A stretch of DNA of 16,576 bases from NCBI GenBank assembly GCA_039819185.1, contig JBCBSK010000079.1, positions 1-16,576 on the forward strand, given 5' to 3'. A program made the translations under genes and the position numbers. Under the pieces are notes generated by a model. It ran no database searches. It was not told the origin of the DNA and was given only the letters and a program-made list of their open reading frames with translations. The DNA is from JBCBSK01 sp039819185. GTDB taxonomy: Bacteria; Pseudomonadota; Alphaproteobacteria; Rhizobiales; Tepidamorphaceae. Every line of letters starts with the position of its first letter. The first letter of the stretch is position 1. Shown in pieces: positions 1 to 7,902 of the stretch.

Positions 1-122
1 CGCACGATCTTACGGATCATGTCATTGAGCCGATGGGTTTCGTCCGAGATAGCGGATGACTCGAAAACCGCCGGATCTATCAGGATGGGTCTATCGGACT
101 GAGGTTTGGGCGGGCTGGTCAT
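1..122 (-). CDS. N-terminal fragment of an unrecognised protein, cut by the left window edge
   Basis: On the minus strand an ATG at 122-120 opens a frame that stays open to base 1 (40 codons). It reads MTSPPKPQSDRPILID and continues to an end like NDMIRKIVR. It is soluble-looking and proline-rich at the start, with no signal peptide or membrane segment. The Shine-Dalgarno sequence is weak (a GAGAC-like stretch about 11 nt upstream). I do not recognise the family from 40 residues. The gene would be divergent from the small membrane-protein gene at 277. The frame could be a chance opening, but length, codon choice and edge position suit a genuine 5' end. Confidence 0.45.
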   Translation of the reverse strand, partial: MTSPPKPQSDRPILIDPAVFESSAISDETHRLNDMIRKIV

Positions 123-184
123 GGCGAGCTGTCTCGTAAGGCGGGATGGTTGGCGGATCAGAATTGCTGGCGCAGGCTAAGCAT

Positions 185-205
185 GATGGCAGCCGGACAG
201 CCATC
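185..205. repeat. Short inverted repeat in the 123-276 intergenic region
   Basis: GATGGC (185-190) and GCCATC (200-205) form a 6-bp stem with a 9-nt loop between the left-edge gene and the DUF1475-like gene. No T-run follows on either strand, so it is not a convincing terminator. It could be an operator or chance. Nothing else is recognisable in this gap. Confidence 0.25.
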
Positions 206-276
206 CCAATCATGTCCTATCTGATCCGACGCAACAGTGGCGGCGTGTGAGTCAAGAAATGAAAGGGACAGACAAG

Positions 277-591
277 ATGATGTGGATACGCACCATCGCA
301 GCGTTTTCCGGGCTGGGTCTCGCCGTGGCGATTATCTGGGCCCTTGGTCAACGATCTTTGTGGGACAGCTTTCCCGAGGTCGCCGCTGACCCTTGGGGAT
401 TGGTCACGATCATTGATCTTTATGCAGGACTTGCCCTGATTGCCGTGGTGATCGCGTTGGTTGAACCGCGCCTGAGATCAGCTTTGCCCTGGATTATCCT
501 GTTGCCATTTCTCGGCAATGTCATCGCGGCCCTGTGGATGGTTGTGCGGGCAAAGCGTCTGCTTGAGCTTGCCCAGAGGCTCGGGGACTGA
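277..591 (+). CDS. Small DUF1475-like integral membrane protein
   Basis: From the ATG at 277 this is a 104-residue protein with about three hydrophobic segments (roughly residues 4-22, 43-61 and 70-92). The middle pattern of a tryptophan-aspartate turn, then AADPWG, then an LY-rich helix, then a second membrane helix with an LGN motif, recalls DUF1475 proteins of about 110 residues. Their function is unknown. I chose 277 because AAAGGGA at 262-268 sits 8 nt upstream as a Shine-Dalgarno sequence. The frame also opens from a GTG at 247 (114 aa) and an ATG at 259, with poorer ribosome sites. The gene converges on the symporter gene, with only 20 nt between stops. The family name is from memory of the pattern. 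Confidence 0.7.
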   Translation: MMWIRTIAAFSGLGLAVAIIWALGQRSLWDSFPEVAADPWGLVTIIDLYAGLALIAVVIALVEPRLRSALPWIILLPFLGNVIAALWMVVRAKRLLELAQRLGD

Positions 592-611
592 CTCGCGGGC
601 AGCAAGACGCG

Positions 612-2264
612 TCAAAGATCAGATAAGGGAGCTGCGCGCGGCACGACGAGGTGATCTGCCCTGGAACGTGTTTCTTGATCCGGTGGCGGCCGCATCAGAC
701 TGACCGCGACGATCGCCAGCGTTCCCGCGGCTAGACCGAACACGCCCGCGCCCCAATGGCTGATGCCGAGCCAGATCCCAATCTCGTCACCCGACTGATA
801 CAGGAAATCAGCGCCGAATGCGGTTGCAACGATGTAGGAGACGGTCACGACCAGGCCGAGCAGAACGCCTGAGACAATGCCTTCCGTTACCGCCCTTCGC
901 CACCAGATACCAAGCACGACGGCTGGAAACAGGGCACCGGCCGCAACCGAGAAGGCCCAGGCGGTCAGGGTGAAGACGTCGACCGGCTGCACCAGGGCGA
1001 GACGTGCCGCCACGGCTGCCAAGGCTATGATGCACAGCCGCGTCACGATCAGCCGATTTTGCCGGCCCTGGCGTGTGGCGATCAGGCGGCCATAGATATC
1101 GTGTGACACGGCGGTTGCGCCGGCGAGAGTTGCGGCCGTCGCGGTCGCGATCGCAACGGACATCACGGCCAGCAACAACAGGCTGGCAAACAGTGGCGGC
1201 AGGGATACGGCCTCGGTGAGATCCAGGAAAACGATCAGGCTTTGTAGCAGGATGTCGATGTCTGCATCGGTCGCTTGAGGCGTGATTGGCAGCAGGGCAA
1301 CAGCTGCCAGCACCGCGGCTGTTGCAACCATTGCCCAAAGAAATGACCAGCGCGCGGTGGCGACGCGTGTGGTGCTGGCCATACGCATCAGAACCTGCGG
1401 CAAGACGGCCAGGCCGGTGGCGATGCAAAGACTTGTTGCGACGAGATCGGAAGGCGCTCCGGGAAAGTGTTGCGGAAGTCCTAGCGCCAATGGACTGGCT
1501 GCAGGGCTTACCGGTGAGATGGGGGGTGCTGTATTGCCACCGATCCAGACCGCGATCAGTGGAGCCCCGATTCCTGCAACGACGACCCAGAGACAGGCGA
1601 TTTGCAGCCGCCCGATGCCACGCAAACCTCCCGGCAGTGTTATGGCGAAGATCAACAGCATTGCCGCGATCACCGCGATCACGGGATGGATGCCGAACCC
1701 GCCTGCAATATAGATGCCAATGACAACGAACTGTGCGGTGAGTAGGAGGCCGCTGGCCAACAGTGCGGCAAGGCTTGCGAGCAGCCGGAGCAGAACGCTG
1801 TCATAGCGCTGCGCCAGCATATCGCTCGCGGTCACCCCGCCGGAAATACGCATCGGCCCCGCTGTCAACATCGCGGCTAGAGCACAGCCGAACAGCAACG
1901 CCGGCGCCAACAGTCCAAGCCGTGGGTCGCTGCTGGCAAGCGTCAGCGCTACGACGAGGATAACCGGGCCGGAGACCAGATCCATCGTCAGCGCGAGGCC
2001 GGCGCGGGTCGATGACATCTGGCGATCCGCGGCAAGAAAAGCTGAAAGCTGCATGCTGCCTGCGCGCAAGCTGACGACCAGCACCAAAACGAGCATGGCG
2101 ATCGCAAGGCCACCCTGGACCACGTTATGCGGAACGCCGGCCACCTCCAGTGCCAACAGTCCGGCGAAAACCACCGTGAGCGTAACTCCGACCCAGATCG
2201 CAAACCCTCCGCGAGCGTGCCCGGAGCCATCCATTGGAGAAGAAGAGGACATGTCGGGGGACAT
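612..2264 (-). CDS. ActP-like sodium:solute symporter (SSS/SLC5 family), probable acetate or short monocarboxylate permease
   Basis: This 550-residue protein has about 13 hydrophobic segments, as expected for the SSS family. Two stretches are diagnostic. TLAGATAVSHDIYGR (about 379-393) matches the helix-8 region of acetate permease ActP and of the VC_2705-type symporters. The run from WAFSV to the VTEG helix (about 436-475) matches the ActP segment rich in small residues and followed by WWRR. Such proteins move acetate-type carboxylates inward with sodium. It starts 6 nt after the stop of the small membrane gene upstream, so the two are probably co-translated. A second ATG at 2252 is possible but has no better ribosome site. 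The substrate is inferred from family and from the CrbS/CrbR-like genes next door. The sequence is divergent from classical ActP, so another monocarboxylate is possible. Confidence 0.78.
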   Translation of the reverse strand: MSPDMSSSSPMDGSGHARGGFAIWVGVTLTVVFAGLLALEVAGVPHNVVQGGLAIAMLVLVLVVSLRAGSMQLSAFLAADRQMSSTRAGLALTMDLVSGPVILVVALTLASSDPRLGLLAPALLFGCALAAMLTAGPMRISGGVTASDMLAQRYDSVLLRLLASLAALLASGLLLTAQFVVIGIYIAGGFGIHPVIAVIAAMLLIFAITLPGGLRGIGRLQIACLWVVVAGIGAPLIAVWIGGNTAPPISPVSPAASPLALGLPQHFPGAPSDLVATSLCIATGLAVLPQVLMRMASTTRVATARWSFLWAMVATAAVLAAVALLPITPQATDADIDILLQSLIVFLDLTEAVSLPPLFASLLLLAVMSVAIATATAATLAGATAVSHDIYGRLIATRQGRQNRLIVTRLCIIALAAVAARLALVQPVDVFTLTAWAFSVAAGALFPAVVLGIWWRRAVTEGIVSGVLLGLVVTVSYIVATAFGADFLYQSGDEIGIWLGISHWGAGVFGLAAGTLAIVAVSLMRPPPDQETRSRADHLVVPRAAPLSDL

Positions 2265-2270
2265 CGCTGG

Positions 2271-2522
2271 TCAGTCGTCTTCGGCAGCGCCGTGGGTGCG
2301 GTCGATGCGCTCTTGCCAGCTCAGTGATACGGCCAGAAACAGTGCGGCGCCTAGCGTGAAAAGCCACTCGAAGCTGGCGGGTAGCAAGCGGTGATCGATC
2401 AAACTGCTGAGCGCGCCCTGAATGCCTGCGGCAAAGGCGGCAAGTGCCGCGGTCAAGATCAGTGCCAGGCCGATCGCGAGGCGTCTCGTTCGCTCGAAAT
2501 GCCCTTTGCGGATGGCGATCAT
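2271..2522 (-). CDS. DUF4212-like small membrane subunit of the symporter
   Basis: The protein has 83 residues: a short basic N-terminus, two hydrophobic helices (about 16-38 and 50-68) and a charged tail with QERIDR followed by HG and acidic residues. DUF4212 proteins have this size, two membrane helices and a tail of the LDR-YG-acidic type. They are almost always encoded just before a VC_2705/ActP-like symporter, as here, and are thought to be its small partner. The stop codon is 6 nt from the symporter start. Upstream, GAGAGAC gives a modest Shine-Dalgarno sequence. Similarity is by pattern and context only; the second helix is not a textbook match. Confidence 0.62.
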   Translation of the reverse strand: MIAIRKGHFERTRRLAIGLALILTAALAAFAAGIQGALSSLIDHRLLPASFEWLFTLGAALFLAVSLSWQERIDRTHGAAEDD

Positions 2523-2966
2523 ATCGTCTCTCGTGCGGTCAATCGTAATGGATCATGCTGAAATGATCCGAAAGGACAGGAACCCGTGGTCACTGTCCAG
2601 GAGGGCTTGCGGAGCCGGCAGGCGGCGCTGTGTTTAGAGCATCATCTGTCCAGATTGAAGCGCTTCGCATTGATGTCTGAGCAGATTGGGATGGTCTATT
2701 GCCTTAAGATCCGCAGCAGGTTGACGTGGCGAGAGTGGATCAGGCCCAGTCATTCTTGTTGGAGTGTGCTCTAGTGCAATCTTGTATGGTGTGGAACAAC
2801 CAATGGCATGAATACGGCCGACCGCAAGATGCCAATGGGCTTTCGCTGCGCGAAAGTCGTGCTAGGCTCGCAAATGTATCCGTGTTTTTACGACATGTGT
2901 CGCCGGAAACGGCACGCTTGTCCTGCGGCACGGTGCCGGGCACGAGTCTGACGTGAGGGGGCATCA
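2523..2966. other. 444-nt divergent intergenic region between the symporter operon and the CrbR-like regulator gene
   Basis: I see no supported gene here; the short open frames lack ribosome sites and family signals. It should hold promoters for both flanking transcription units. Visible structure includes the dyad at 2550-2569, a GAAGCGCTTC palindrome at 2657-2666, CAGATTG repeated at 2651 and 2682 (31 nt apart, about three helical turns), and a hairpin CTTTCGC-TGC-GCGAAAG at 2840-2856. No clear sigma70 promoter stands out. The GAGGGGG at 2955-2961 is the ribosome site of the next gene. Confidence 0.6.
2550..2569. promoter_or_regulatory. Perfect dyad, possible operator upstream of the symporter operon
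   Basis: GGATCAT and ATGATCC are separated by 6 nt, with the dyad centred at 2559.5. It lies 28 nt upstream of the DUF4212-like gene start. A CrbR-type dimer is an attractive candidate ligand because that regulator controls acetate genes elsewhere, but I know no consensus that would confirm it. Confidence 0.35.
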
Positions 2967-3641
2967 TTGCAGACATCCGAACCGGAACGCATCATCATCG
3001 CCGATGATCATCCCTTGTTCCGCGATGCGTTGCGCGGTGCATTGTCAGCGCAGTTTCCCGCTGCCGATATCACCGAGGCTGGGGCAATCGACGCGGTAGA
3101 GGCGTTGCTGGGCGATGGGGTTTCGGCTGATCTGTTGCTGCTCGACCTCGCCATGCCTGGCGTGAAGGGGTTTTCAGGCCTGTTATCAATCCGGGCGCAG
3201 CACCCTAGCGTTCCAGTGGTCGTGGTCTCCGCCAATGAAGAACCGGCCATCATCCGCCGCTGCATAGACTTTGGCGCGGCGGGCTTCATTCCGAAGTCGC
3301 TTGACGTGTCCGAGATGCGCGATGCCGTCGCCGCCGTGCTCGGCGGTGAGATCTGGGTACCGCAGGAGGTCGATCTTGATGTCGAGGGCGAAGACGAGCA
3401 GGTCGAGCTTGCGGCCCGTCTCGCAACACTGACACCGCAGCAATTGCGGGTTCTGATGATGCTGTCGGCGGGACTCTTGAACAAACAGATCGCTTATGAA
3501 CTGTCGGTGTCCGAAGCCACCGTCAAGGCGCATGTCTCGGCGATCTTGCAAAAGCTCGGTGTCGATTCCAGGCTGCAAGCGGTCATTCTGGCAAGCAAGA
3601 TCGATCAGACTGAAATTGCCGTACAGCAAACCGACGAGTGA
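2967..3641 (+). CDS. crbR: LuxR-family response regulator, CrbR/ErdR-like
   Basis: The protein has 224 residues: a receiver domain (about 8-128) and a LuxR-type helix-turn-helix (about 152-214). Receiver residues are complete: acidic pair D13/D14, phosphoacceptor D60, S88 and K110. The output domain has the usual LTPQQLRVL start and the NKQIAYELSVSEATVKAH recognition region. The start codon is TTG, chosen because GAGGGGG lies 5 nt upstream and no in-frame ATG fits. It converges on the symporter-kinase gene with 21 nt between stops. In Vibrio and Pseudomonas a regulator of this type next to an SSS-domain kinase (CrbR, ErdR) controls acetyl-CoA synthetase and acetate uptake. The domains are certain; the CrbR assignment is from context. 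Confidence 0.8.
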   Translation: MQTSEPERIIIADDHPLFRDALRGALSAQFPAADITEAGAIDAVEALLGDGVSADLLLLDLAMPGVKGFSGLLSIRAQHPSVPVVVVSANEEPAIIRRCIDFGAAGFIPKSLDVSEMRDAVAAVLGGEIWVPQEVDLDVEGEDEQVELAARLATLTPQQLRVLMMLSAGLLNKQIAYELSVSEATVKAHVSAILQKLGVDSRLQAVILASKIDQTEIAVQQTDE

Positions 3642-3662
3642 GTCTCGTTGTAGGTATGGCCT

Positions 3663-6600
3663 CTACTCTGCCGCCTCCGGAGCTTGCGTTTGCCTGCTCT
3701 CGGGGTTGGATTTCCGCAACTGTCCGATCATTGCCCTTAGCGCTGCCGGTTTGACCGGCTTGTGCAGAACCTGAATATCGCGAACGGAGGCGAGATCGCG
3801 CAGGCGTTGTGATCGGTCCGCAGTAATCAGGACCGCCGGTGTCTCCTGACCCAGCGTCCAGCGAAGATCGCGCACGGCATCGAGTCCGTTGCCGCGATCA
3901 AGATGGTAGTCGACGATCAGAAGATCGGGCGCCAAGCTGTCGGCGCGAAGTGCTTTCAGGGCGGACTTCGCGCTTGTAGCCACGACCACGCGCGCGCCCC
4001 ATCCGCCCAAGAGCGCCCGCATGCCGTCGAGAATCTGCGGTTCGTTGTCGACGCAGGCAATGACAAGGTTGCGGCAGTCGGCGCCGGTTGCGACCCGTCG
4101 GCGTGGTGCCGTCGCAGCGCTCGGCAATGCCGCCGCACGCGGCACGGCAACTGCGAAGCGGGTGCCGCGGTCAAGCTCCGAGTCAAGTGTCAGATTCGCG
4201 TCCAGAACCCGTGTGATACGTTGAACGATGGATAGGCCCAGGCCCAGGCCACCGGGCGTATCGCGATCGCGTTCAAGTCGATGGAACTCGCGGAACACCA
4301 GAGACTGCATATGCGTTGGAATGCCGGCGCCCGTATCCAGAACCTCGATCGACACCTTGTCGCCGCGTCGCCGGCAGCCAACCAGAACCCGACCGGATTT
4401 TGTGTATTTGACGGCATTCGAGACAAGGTTCTGCAACAGCCGGCGTAACAGTTTCCGGTCGCTGCGGACGCTCAGAGACGACGGCACGACGGCAAAGTCG
4501 ACACCGCGGTCACGCGCCAGCGGGCGGAATTCGACCTCAAGATGGCGCAACTCTTCCTCAATGCGGAACACGCTGTAGGCCGGCTTCATGGCGCCGGCAT
4601 CGAGCCGCGAAATGTCGAGGATCGCGCCAAGCAGATCTTCGACAGCTTCAAGCGAGGTGTCGATATTGGCAGCGATGCGCTGTTCTTCGGGGCGCATCTT
4701 GCGTTCGACGAGACTTGAGACGTAGAGCCGGGCAGCGTTCAGCGGTTGCAGGATGTCGTGGCTCGCAGCCGCGAGAAAGCGCGTCTTGTCGCGATTGGCC
4801 TCTTCGGCGGCGCTGCGGGCGCGTTCCAATTCTTCGTTCAGCCGGGTCAATTCCTCGGTGCGGCGCTGAACGCGGTTTTCCAGCGTTTCATTGGCACGTG
4901 CGAGGGCCTCGGCGGCACGCACAGTGTCGGTAACGTCCGTGAAAGTCAGCACCGCGCCGCCGTCCGGCATCCGGCTTGAGCGCAGTTCGATATGCCGATC
5001 AGCCTCGCGATAGTGGAGCTGGATCGATGCCCCGTCCGTGACGGCATCGCGGACGACCGCATCGGCCAGTCGGTCGGGCGAGCCAGGTCCAAAATCGCCA
5101 CGTCGGGCGATATGGAGCAACATATCGCTTAAGGGAACACCGAACTCGACCAGATCGCGCGGCAGATCAAGCAAAGCACCAAAGCGGTCGTTGACGCAGA
5201 TCATCCCCAGCGCGCCGTCGAACACTCCGATGCCTTGCTGGACATGGTCCAGCGCCGATTGCAGAACGTCGCGATTGTATTGAATTGCGGCCGAAGCATC
5301 ATCGAGCAGCTTGGCGGCTGCCTTCGGTGTCAGGTCGCGGCGTTCGAGCAAGAGAGACAGAACGAGCCGCGATGAGGCGGTGCCGATGGCACTGGCGAGC
5401 AGGTGTTCCGCAAACCGCAGGCTGGCGCCGTCCGCTGCCTTGCGTCGATCGATCGCCGTGCCGGTTTCGGTGGCGAACCGGTCAAAGGCCGATCGGGTCG
5501 GCTCTGGTCCGAGATAGCGGGCGACAGCGGTTTCCAATTCGCCCATCCGGACAGTCGGACGGCTGATCCGGAAGGCACTGGGGATCGGTAGCGGCGTGAA
5601 GTCGCTCGGCACAAAGGCGCGAGCTTGAAGCCGTTCGATGGGTTCGGGACCACGCGCAAGCGATACGACCAGATAGAGCGTGACGTTGATCAGAAGGCTC
5701 CAGAACACGCCATGAGTCAGTGGTTCGAAGGTGAAATTCAGGAGCTGTTGCGGGGCCAGCAGACCAAGACCAAAGGGACCGTCGGCGAGAATGCCTGATG
5801 GTAGAAGGCCAGCCTCGATGAAGGTCGGAAGCAAAAGCGTATAGGTCCAGACCAAAGACCCGCCAGCCATGCCGGCAATGGCGCCGGCGGCGGTACCGCG
5901 GCGCCAGATCAGGCCGAGGAAGAAAGCAGGCGCGAGTTGGGCGATCGCGGCGAAGGACAGAAGTCCTATTTCGGCCAGTGCTCGGGTCTCGCCGGTTAGC
6001 CGGTAATAGAGATAGGCAAGCGCCAGAATCGCGAGGATCGACAGCCGGCGGATCAGCAGGATGCGCCGCCCCATTTCGGCGGACCCGGTTTCCGGGCGAC
6101 GCAGAACAGCCGGCAGGACGAGATCGTTGCAGACCATGATGCCGAGCGCGACACAGGACACGATCACCATGGCCGTGGCGGCCGACAGTCCGCCGATAAA
6201 GGCTGCCAGCGTTACCAGGTGCGCATCTGCCGCCATCGGAACCAGCAGTACGAACATGTCGGGATCGGCATCGGGGCCGATCAGCACCATGCCGGCAAGC
6301 GCGATCGGCACGACGAAGATGTTGATCGCAACCAGATAGAGTGGGAATACCCAGGCCGCGCGGCGGACCTCGGATTCGGAGGTGTTTTCGACGATCGCGA
6401 CATGAAACTGGCGCGGCAACAAGACGATGCAAGCGATACTGAGCGTGATCATGGTCAACCAGCGCCCACCGCCAAGATCGACCTCGAACCCCTCGAGCGC
6501 TCCGGGCGTTGCGCGGGCAGCTTCGAGAAGTGCACCGGGACCCGAAAACAGAACGAAGGTTACGAACACGCCGACAATCAGAAAGGCGATCAGCTTGACG

Positions 6601-7220
6601 ACCGATTCAAGCGCGATGGCCAGCATGAGGCCATGCTGGTGCTCGGTCGCGTCCGCATGGCGGGTGCCGAACAGAAGCGCGAAAGCAGCCATGACAAGCG
6701 TCACCAGAAGGGCGAAGTCGCTGAACACCGGTGCTGTTTCGCCGATGACGACTGGCAATTGCGTGCTGACATCGAGATGGGCGCCAATCGTGGCCAGGGA
6801 GGCTGCGATCGCCTTCAATTGCAGCGCAATGTAAGGGGTGACCCCGATCACGCAGATCAGGGCGACGACAGCCGCGACTTTGGGGTTCTTGCCATAGCGC
6901 GCGGCGATGAAGTCGCCGACCGAGGTCGTGTTGTGGGCCTTGGCGAGGCGGACCATACGCAGCATCAGCGGATAGCCAAGGCCGATCATGACGCCTGCGC
7001 CGATATAGATCGCGAGAAAGTCGAAGCCCGCCGTCGCCGCCAACCCAACGCTGCCGAAGAAGGTCCATGACGTGCAATAGACCCCGAGCGTCAGCGCATA
7101 GATCATCGGCCGGCCGCCGATCCATGAGCCGCGCTTGGCAAGCCGGTCGCCATAGCTGGCCACAGCGAACAGACTGGCCAGATAGACAATGCCCAAGCCG
7201 ACGATCAACCAGGCTTGCAT
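3663..7220 (-). CDS. crbS: Sodium:solute symporter-hybrid histidine kinase, CrbS/MxtR-like
   Basis: This 1185-residue protein is a membrane transporter fused to a sensor kinase. Residues 1 to about 520 are an SSS symporter domain with some 13 helices. A linker that may be a STAC domain follows (about 555-620), then a PAS_7-type domain (about 650-765), a coiled coil (768-812), HisKA with phosphorylated H821 in ASHDILQPLN, an ATPase domain (N935; DTGAGIP at 962-968; GLGLGLSIV at 991-999) and a C-terminal receiver (D1058, D1104, T1133, K1154). All catalytic residues are present. CrbS and MxtR have this architecture and signal to a LuxR-type regulator to switch on acetate use; that partner is encoded convergently next door. 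GAAGG lies 3 nt before the ATG. No HPt domain is seen in the window. Whether it still transports or only senses is unknown. Confidence 0.85.
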   Translation of the reverse strand: MQAWLIVGLGIVYLASLFAVASYGDRLAKRGSWIGGRPMIYALTLGVYCTSWTFFGSVGLAATAGFDFLAIYIGAGVMIGLGYPLMLRMVRLAKAHNTTSVGDFIAARYGKNPKVAAVVALICVIGVTPYIALQLKAIAASLATIGAHLDVSTQLPVVIGETAPVFSDFALLVTLVMAAFALLFGTRHADATEHQHGLMLAIALESVVKLIAFLIVGVFVTFVLFSGPGALLEAARATPGALEGFEVDLGGGRWLTMITLSIACIVLLPRQFHVAIVENTSESEVRRAAWVFPLYLVAINIFVVPIALAGMVLIGPDADPDMFVLLVPMAADAHLVTLAAFIGGLSAATAMVIVSCVALGIMVCNDLVLPAVLRRPETGSAEMGRRILLIRRLSILAILALAYLYYRLTGETRALAEIGLLSFAAIAQLAPAFFLGLIWRRGTAAGAIAGMAGGSLVWTYTLLLPTFIEAGLLPSGILADGPFGLGLLAPQQLLNFTFEPLTHGVFWSLLINVTLYLVVSLARGPEPIERLQARAFVPSDFTPLPIPSAFRISRPTVRMGELETAVARYLGPEPTRSAFDRFATETGTAIDRRKAADGASLRFAEHLLASAIGTASSRLVLSLLLERRDLTPKAAAKLLDDASAAIQYNRDVLQSALDHVQQGIGVFDGALGMICVNDRFGALLDLPRDLVEFGVPLSDMLLHIARRGDFGPGSPDRLADAVVRDAVTDGASIQLHYREADRHIELRSSRMPDGGAVLTFTDVTDTVRAAEALARANETLENRVQRRTEELTRLNEELERARSAAEEANRDKTRFLAAASHDILQPLNAARLYVSSLVERKMRPEEQRIAANIDTSLEAVEDLLGAILDISRLDAGAMKPAYSVFRIEEELRHLEVEFRPLARDRGVDFAVVPSSLSVRSDRKLLRRLLQNLVSNAVKYTKSGRVLVGCRRRGDKVSIEVLDTGAGIPTHMQSLVFREFHRLERDRDTPGGLGLGLSIVQRITRVLDANLTLDSELDRGTRFAVAVPRAAALPSAATAPRRRVATGADCRNLVIACVDNEPQILDGMRALLGGWGARVVVATSAKSALKALRADSLAPDLLIVDYHLDRGNGLDAVRDLRWTLGQETPAVLITADRSQRLRDLASVRDIQVLHKPVKPAALRAMIGQLRKSNPESRQTQAPEAAE

Positions 7221-7465
7221 GCGCCTTCAGCCCCTTTGGTCGTGGAGAAGATCCACCCCATTGTTCGTTGCGGCATCGTTTGACTGCGCCGCTTGAGATG
7301 AGTTCAGCATAGGCCGCCGGCGCGCGAAAGGCGATGTTTGCAACCAATTGACTGCTCAAAGCCTGCAGAGATGGATTGATCTTGGCGTCGAAATCGGAAA
7401 GGGAGACGTGTGGGGACATTGCGGTCGCAAAAGGCGACGCGGCCGGTCAGCGCAGGAGAGCGTCC
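7221..7465. other. Divergent intergenic region between the symporter-kinase gene and mscL
   Basis: This 245-nt gap should hold promoters for both flanking genes. TTGACTGC occurs twice (7280-7287 and 7348-7355) and either could serve as a -35 for mscL, but no good -10 follows at 16-18 nt. An in-frame upstream ATG at 7376 would add 30 residues to MscL; it has no family support. No gene or terminator is visible. Confidence 0.5.
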
Positions 7466-7885
7466 ATGGGCATGCTGAAGGAATTTCGCGACTTCGCGGT
7501 CAAGGGAAACGTTGTCGACATGGGCGTCGGCATCGTCATCGGTGCCGCCTTTACCTCGATCGTCACCAGTTTCGTCAACGACATCATGACGCCGATCCTC
7601 GGCGTGTTCACCGGCGGGATCGATTTCGCCAGCCTGTTCATCAATATCAGCGGCACCGACTATCCCTCGCTGGCCGCCGCCCAGGAGGCGGGGGCCGCGA
7701 CGATCAATTATGGGCTGTTCATCAACGCCATCATCTCGTTTTTGATCGTTGCCTTCGTGTTGTTTTTGATCATCAAGCAGATCAACCGCCTTAAGGAGGA
7801 AAAAGAAGAAGAGGCCGCCGCACCTGCCGAGCCGCCGCGCCAGGAGGTGCTGCTTGAAGAAATTCGCGACCTGTTGAAAAAGTAA
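7466..7885 (+). CDS. mscL: Large-conductance mechanosensitive channel MscL
   Basis: The protein has 139 residues, the usual MscL length. It begins MGMLKEFRDFAVKGNVVDMG, the canonical amphipathic N-terminal helix, followed by the first membrane helix with VGIVIGAAFTSIV, a periplasmic loop, a second membrane helix (about 85-104) and a charged C-terminal helix ending in EEIRDLLKK. It forms a homopentameric inner-membrane pore that opens under membrane tension and releases solutes on osmotic downshift. I chose the ATG at 7466 because AGGAG (7454-7458) lies 7 nt upstream; the open frame reaches back to 7376, but those residues do not look like MscL. The aminotransferase gene follows after 17 nt, so they may share a transcript. 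Confidence 0.95.
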   Translation: MGMLKEFRDFAVKGNVVDMGVGIVIGAAFTSIVTSFVNDIMTPILGVFTGGIDFASLFINISGTDYPSLAAAQEAGAATINYGLFINAIISFLIVAFVLFLIIKQINRLKEEKEEEAAAPAEPPRQEVLLEEIRDLLKK

Positions 7886-7902
7886 CTTGGACCGCACCGA
7901 CG

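Noticed and set aside
2593..2653. CTGTCCAG repeated at 2593 and 2646 in the divergent region
   Set aside because: One repeated 8-mer in 444 nt is about what chance gives.
6219..7070. Plus-strand open frame of 283 codons opposite the symporter-kinase gene
   Set aside because: It is a shadow of the GC-rich minus-strand gene: highly charged, Asp/Arg/His-rich translation, no domain, no ribosome site. The same holds for minus-strand frames at 5482-6432 and 6607-7419 in other phases.
7348..7359. TTGACTGCTCAA as a FixK box before mscL
   Set aside because: The half sites are 4 nt apart, not 6, so the dimer spacing is wrong.
7376..7465. Upstream extension of MscL by 30 residues
   Set aside because: The extension does not resemble MscL, while the ATG at 7466 has an AGGAG site and gives the normal family length.
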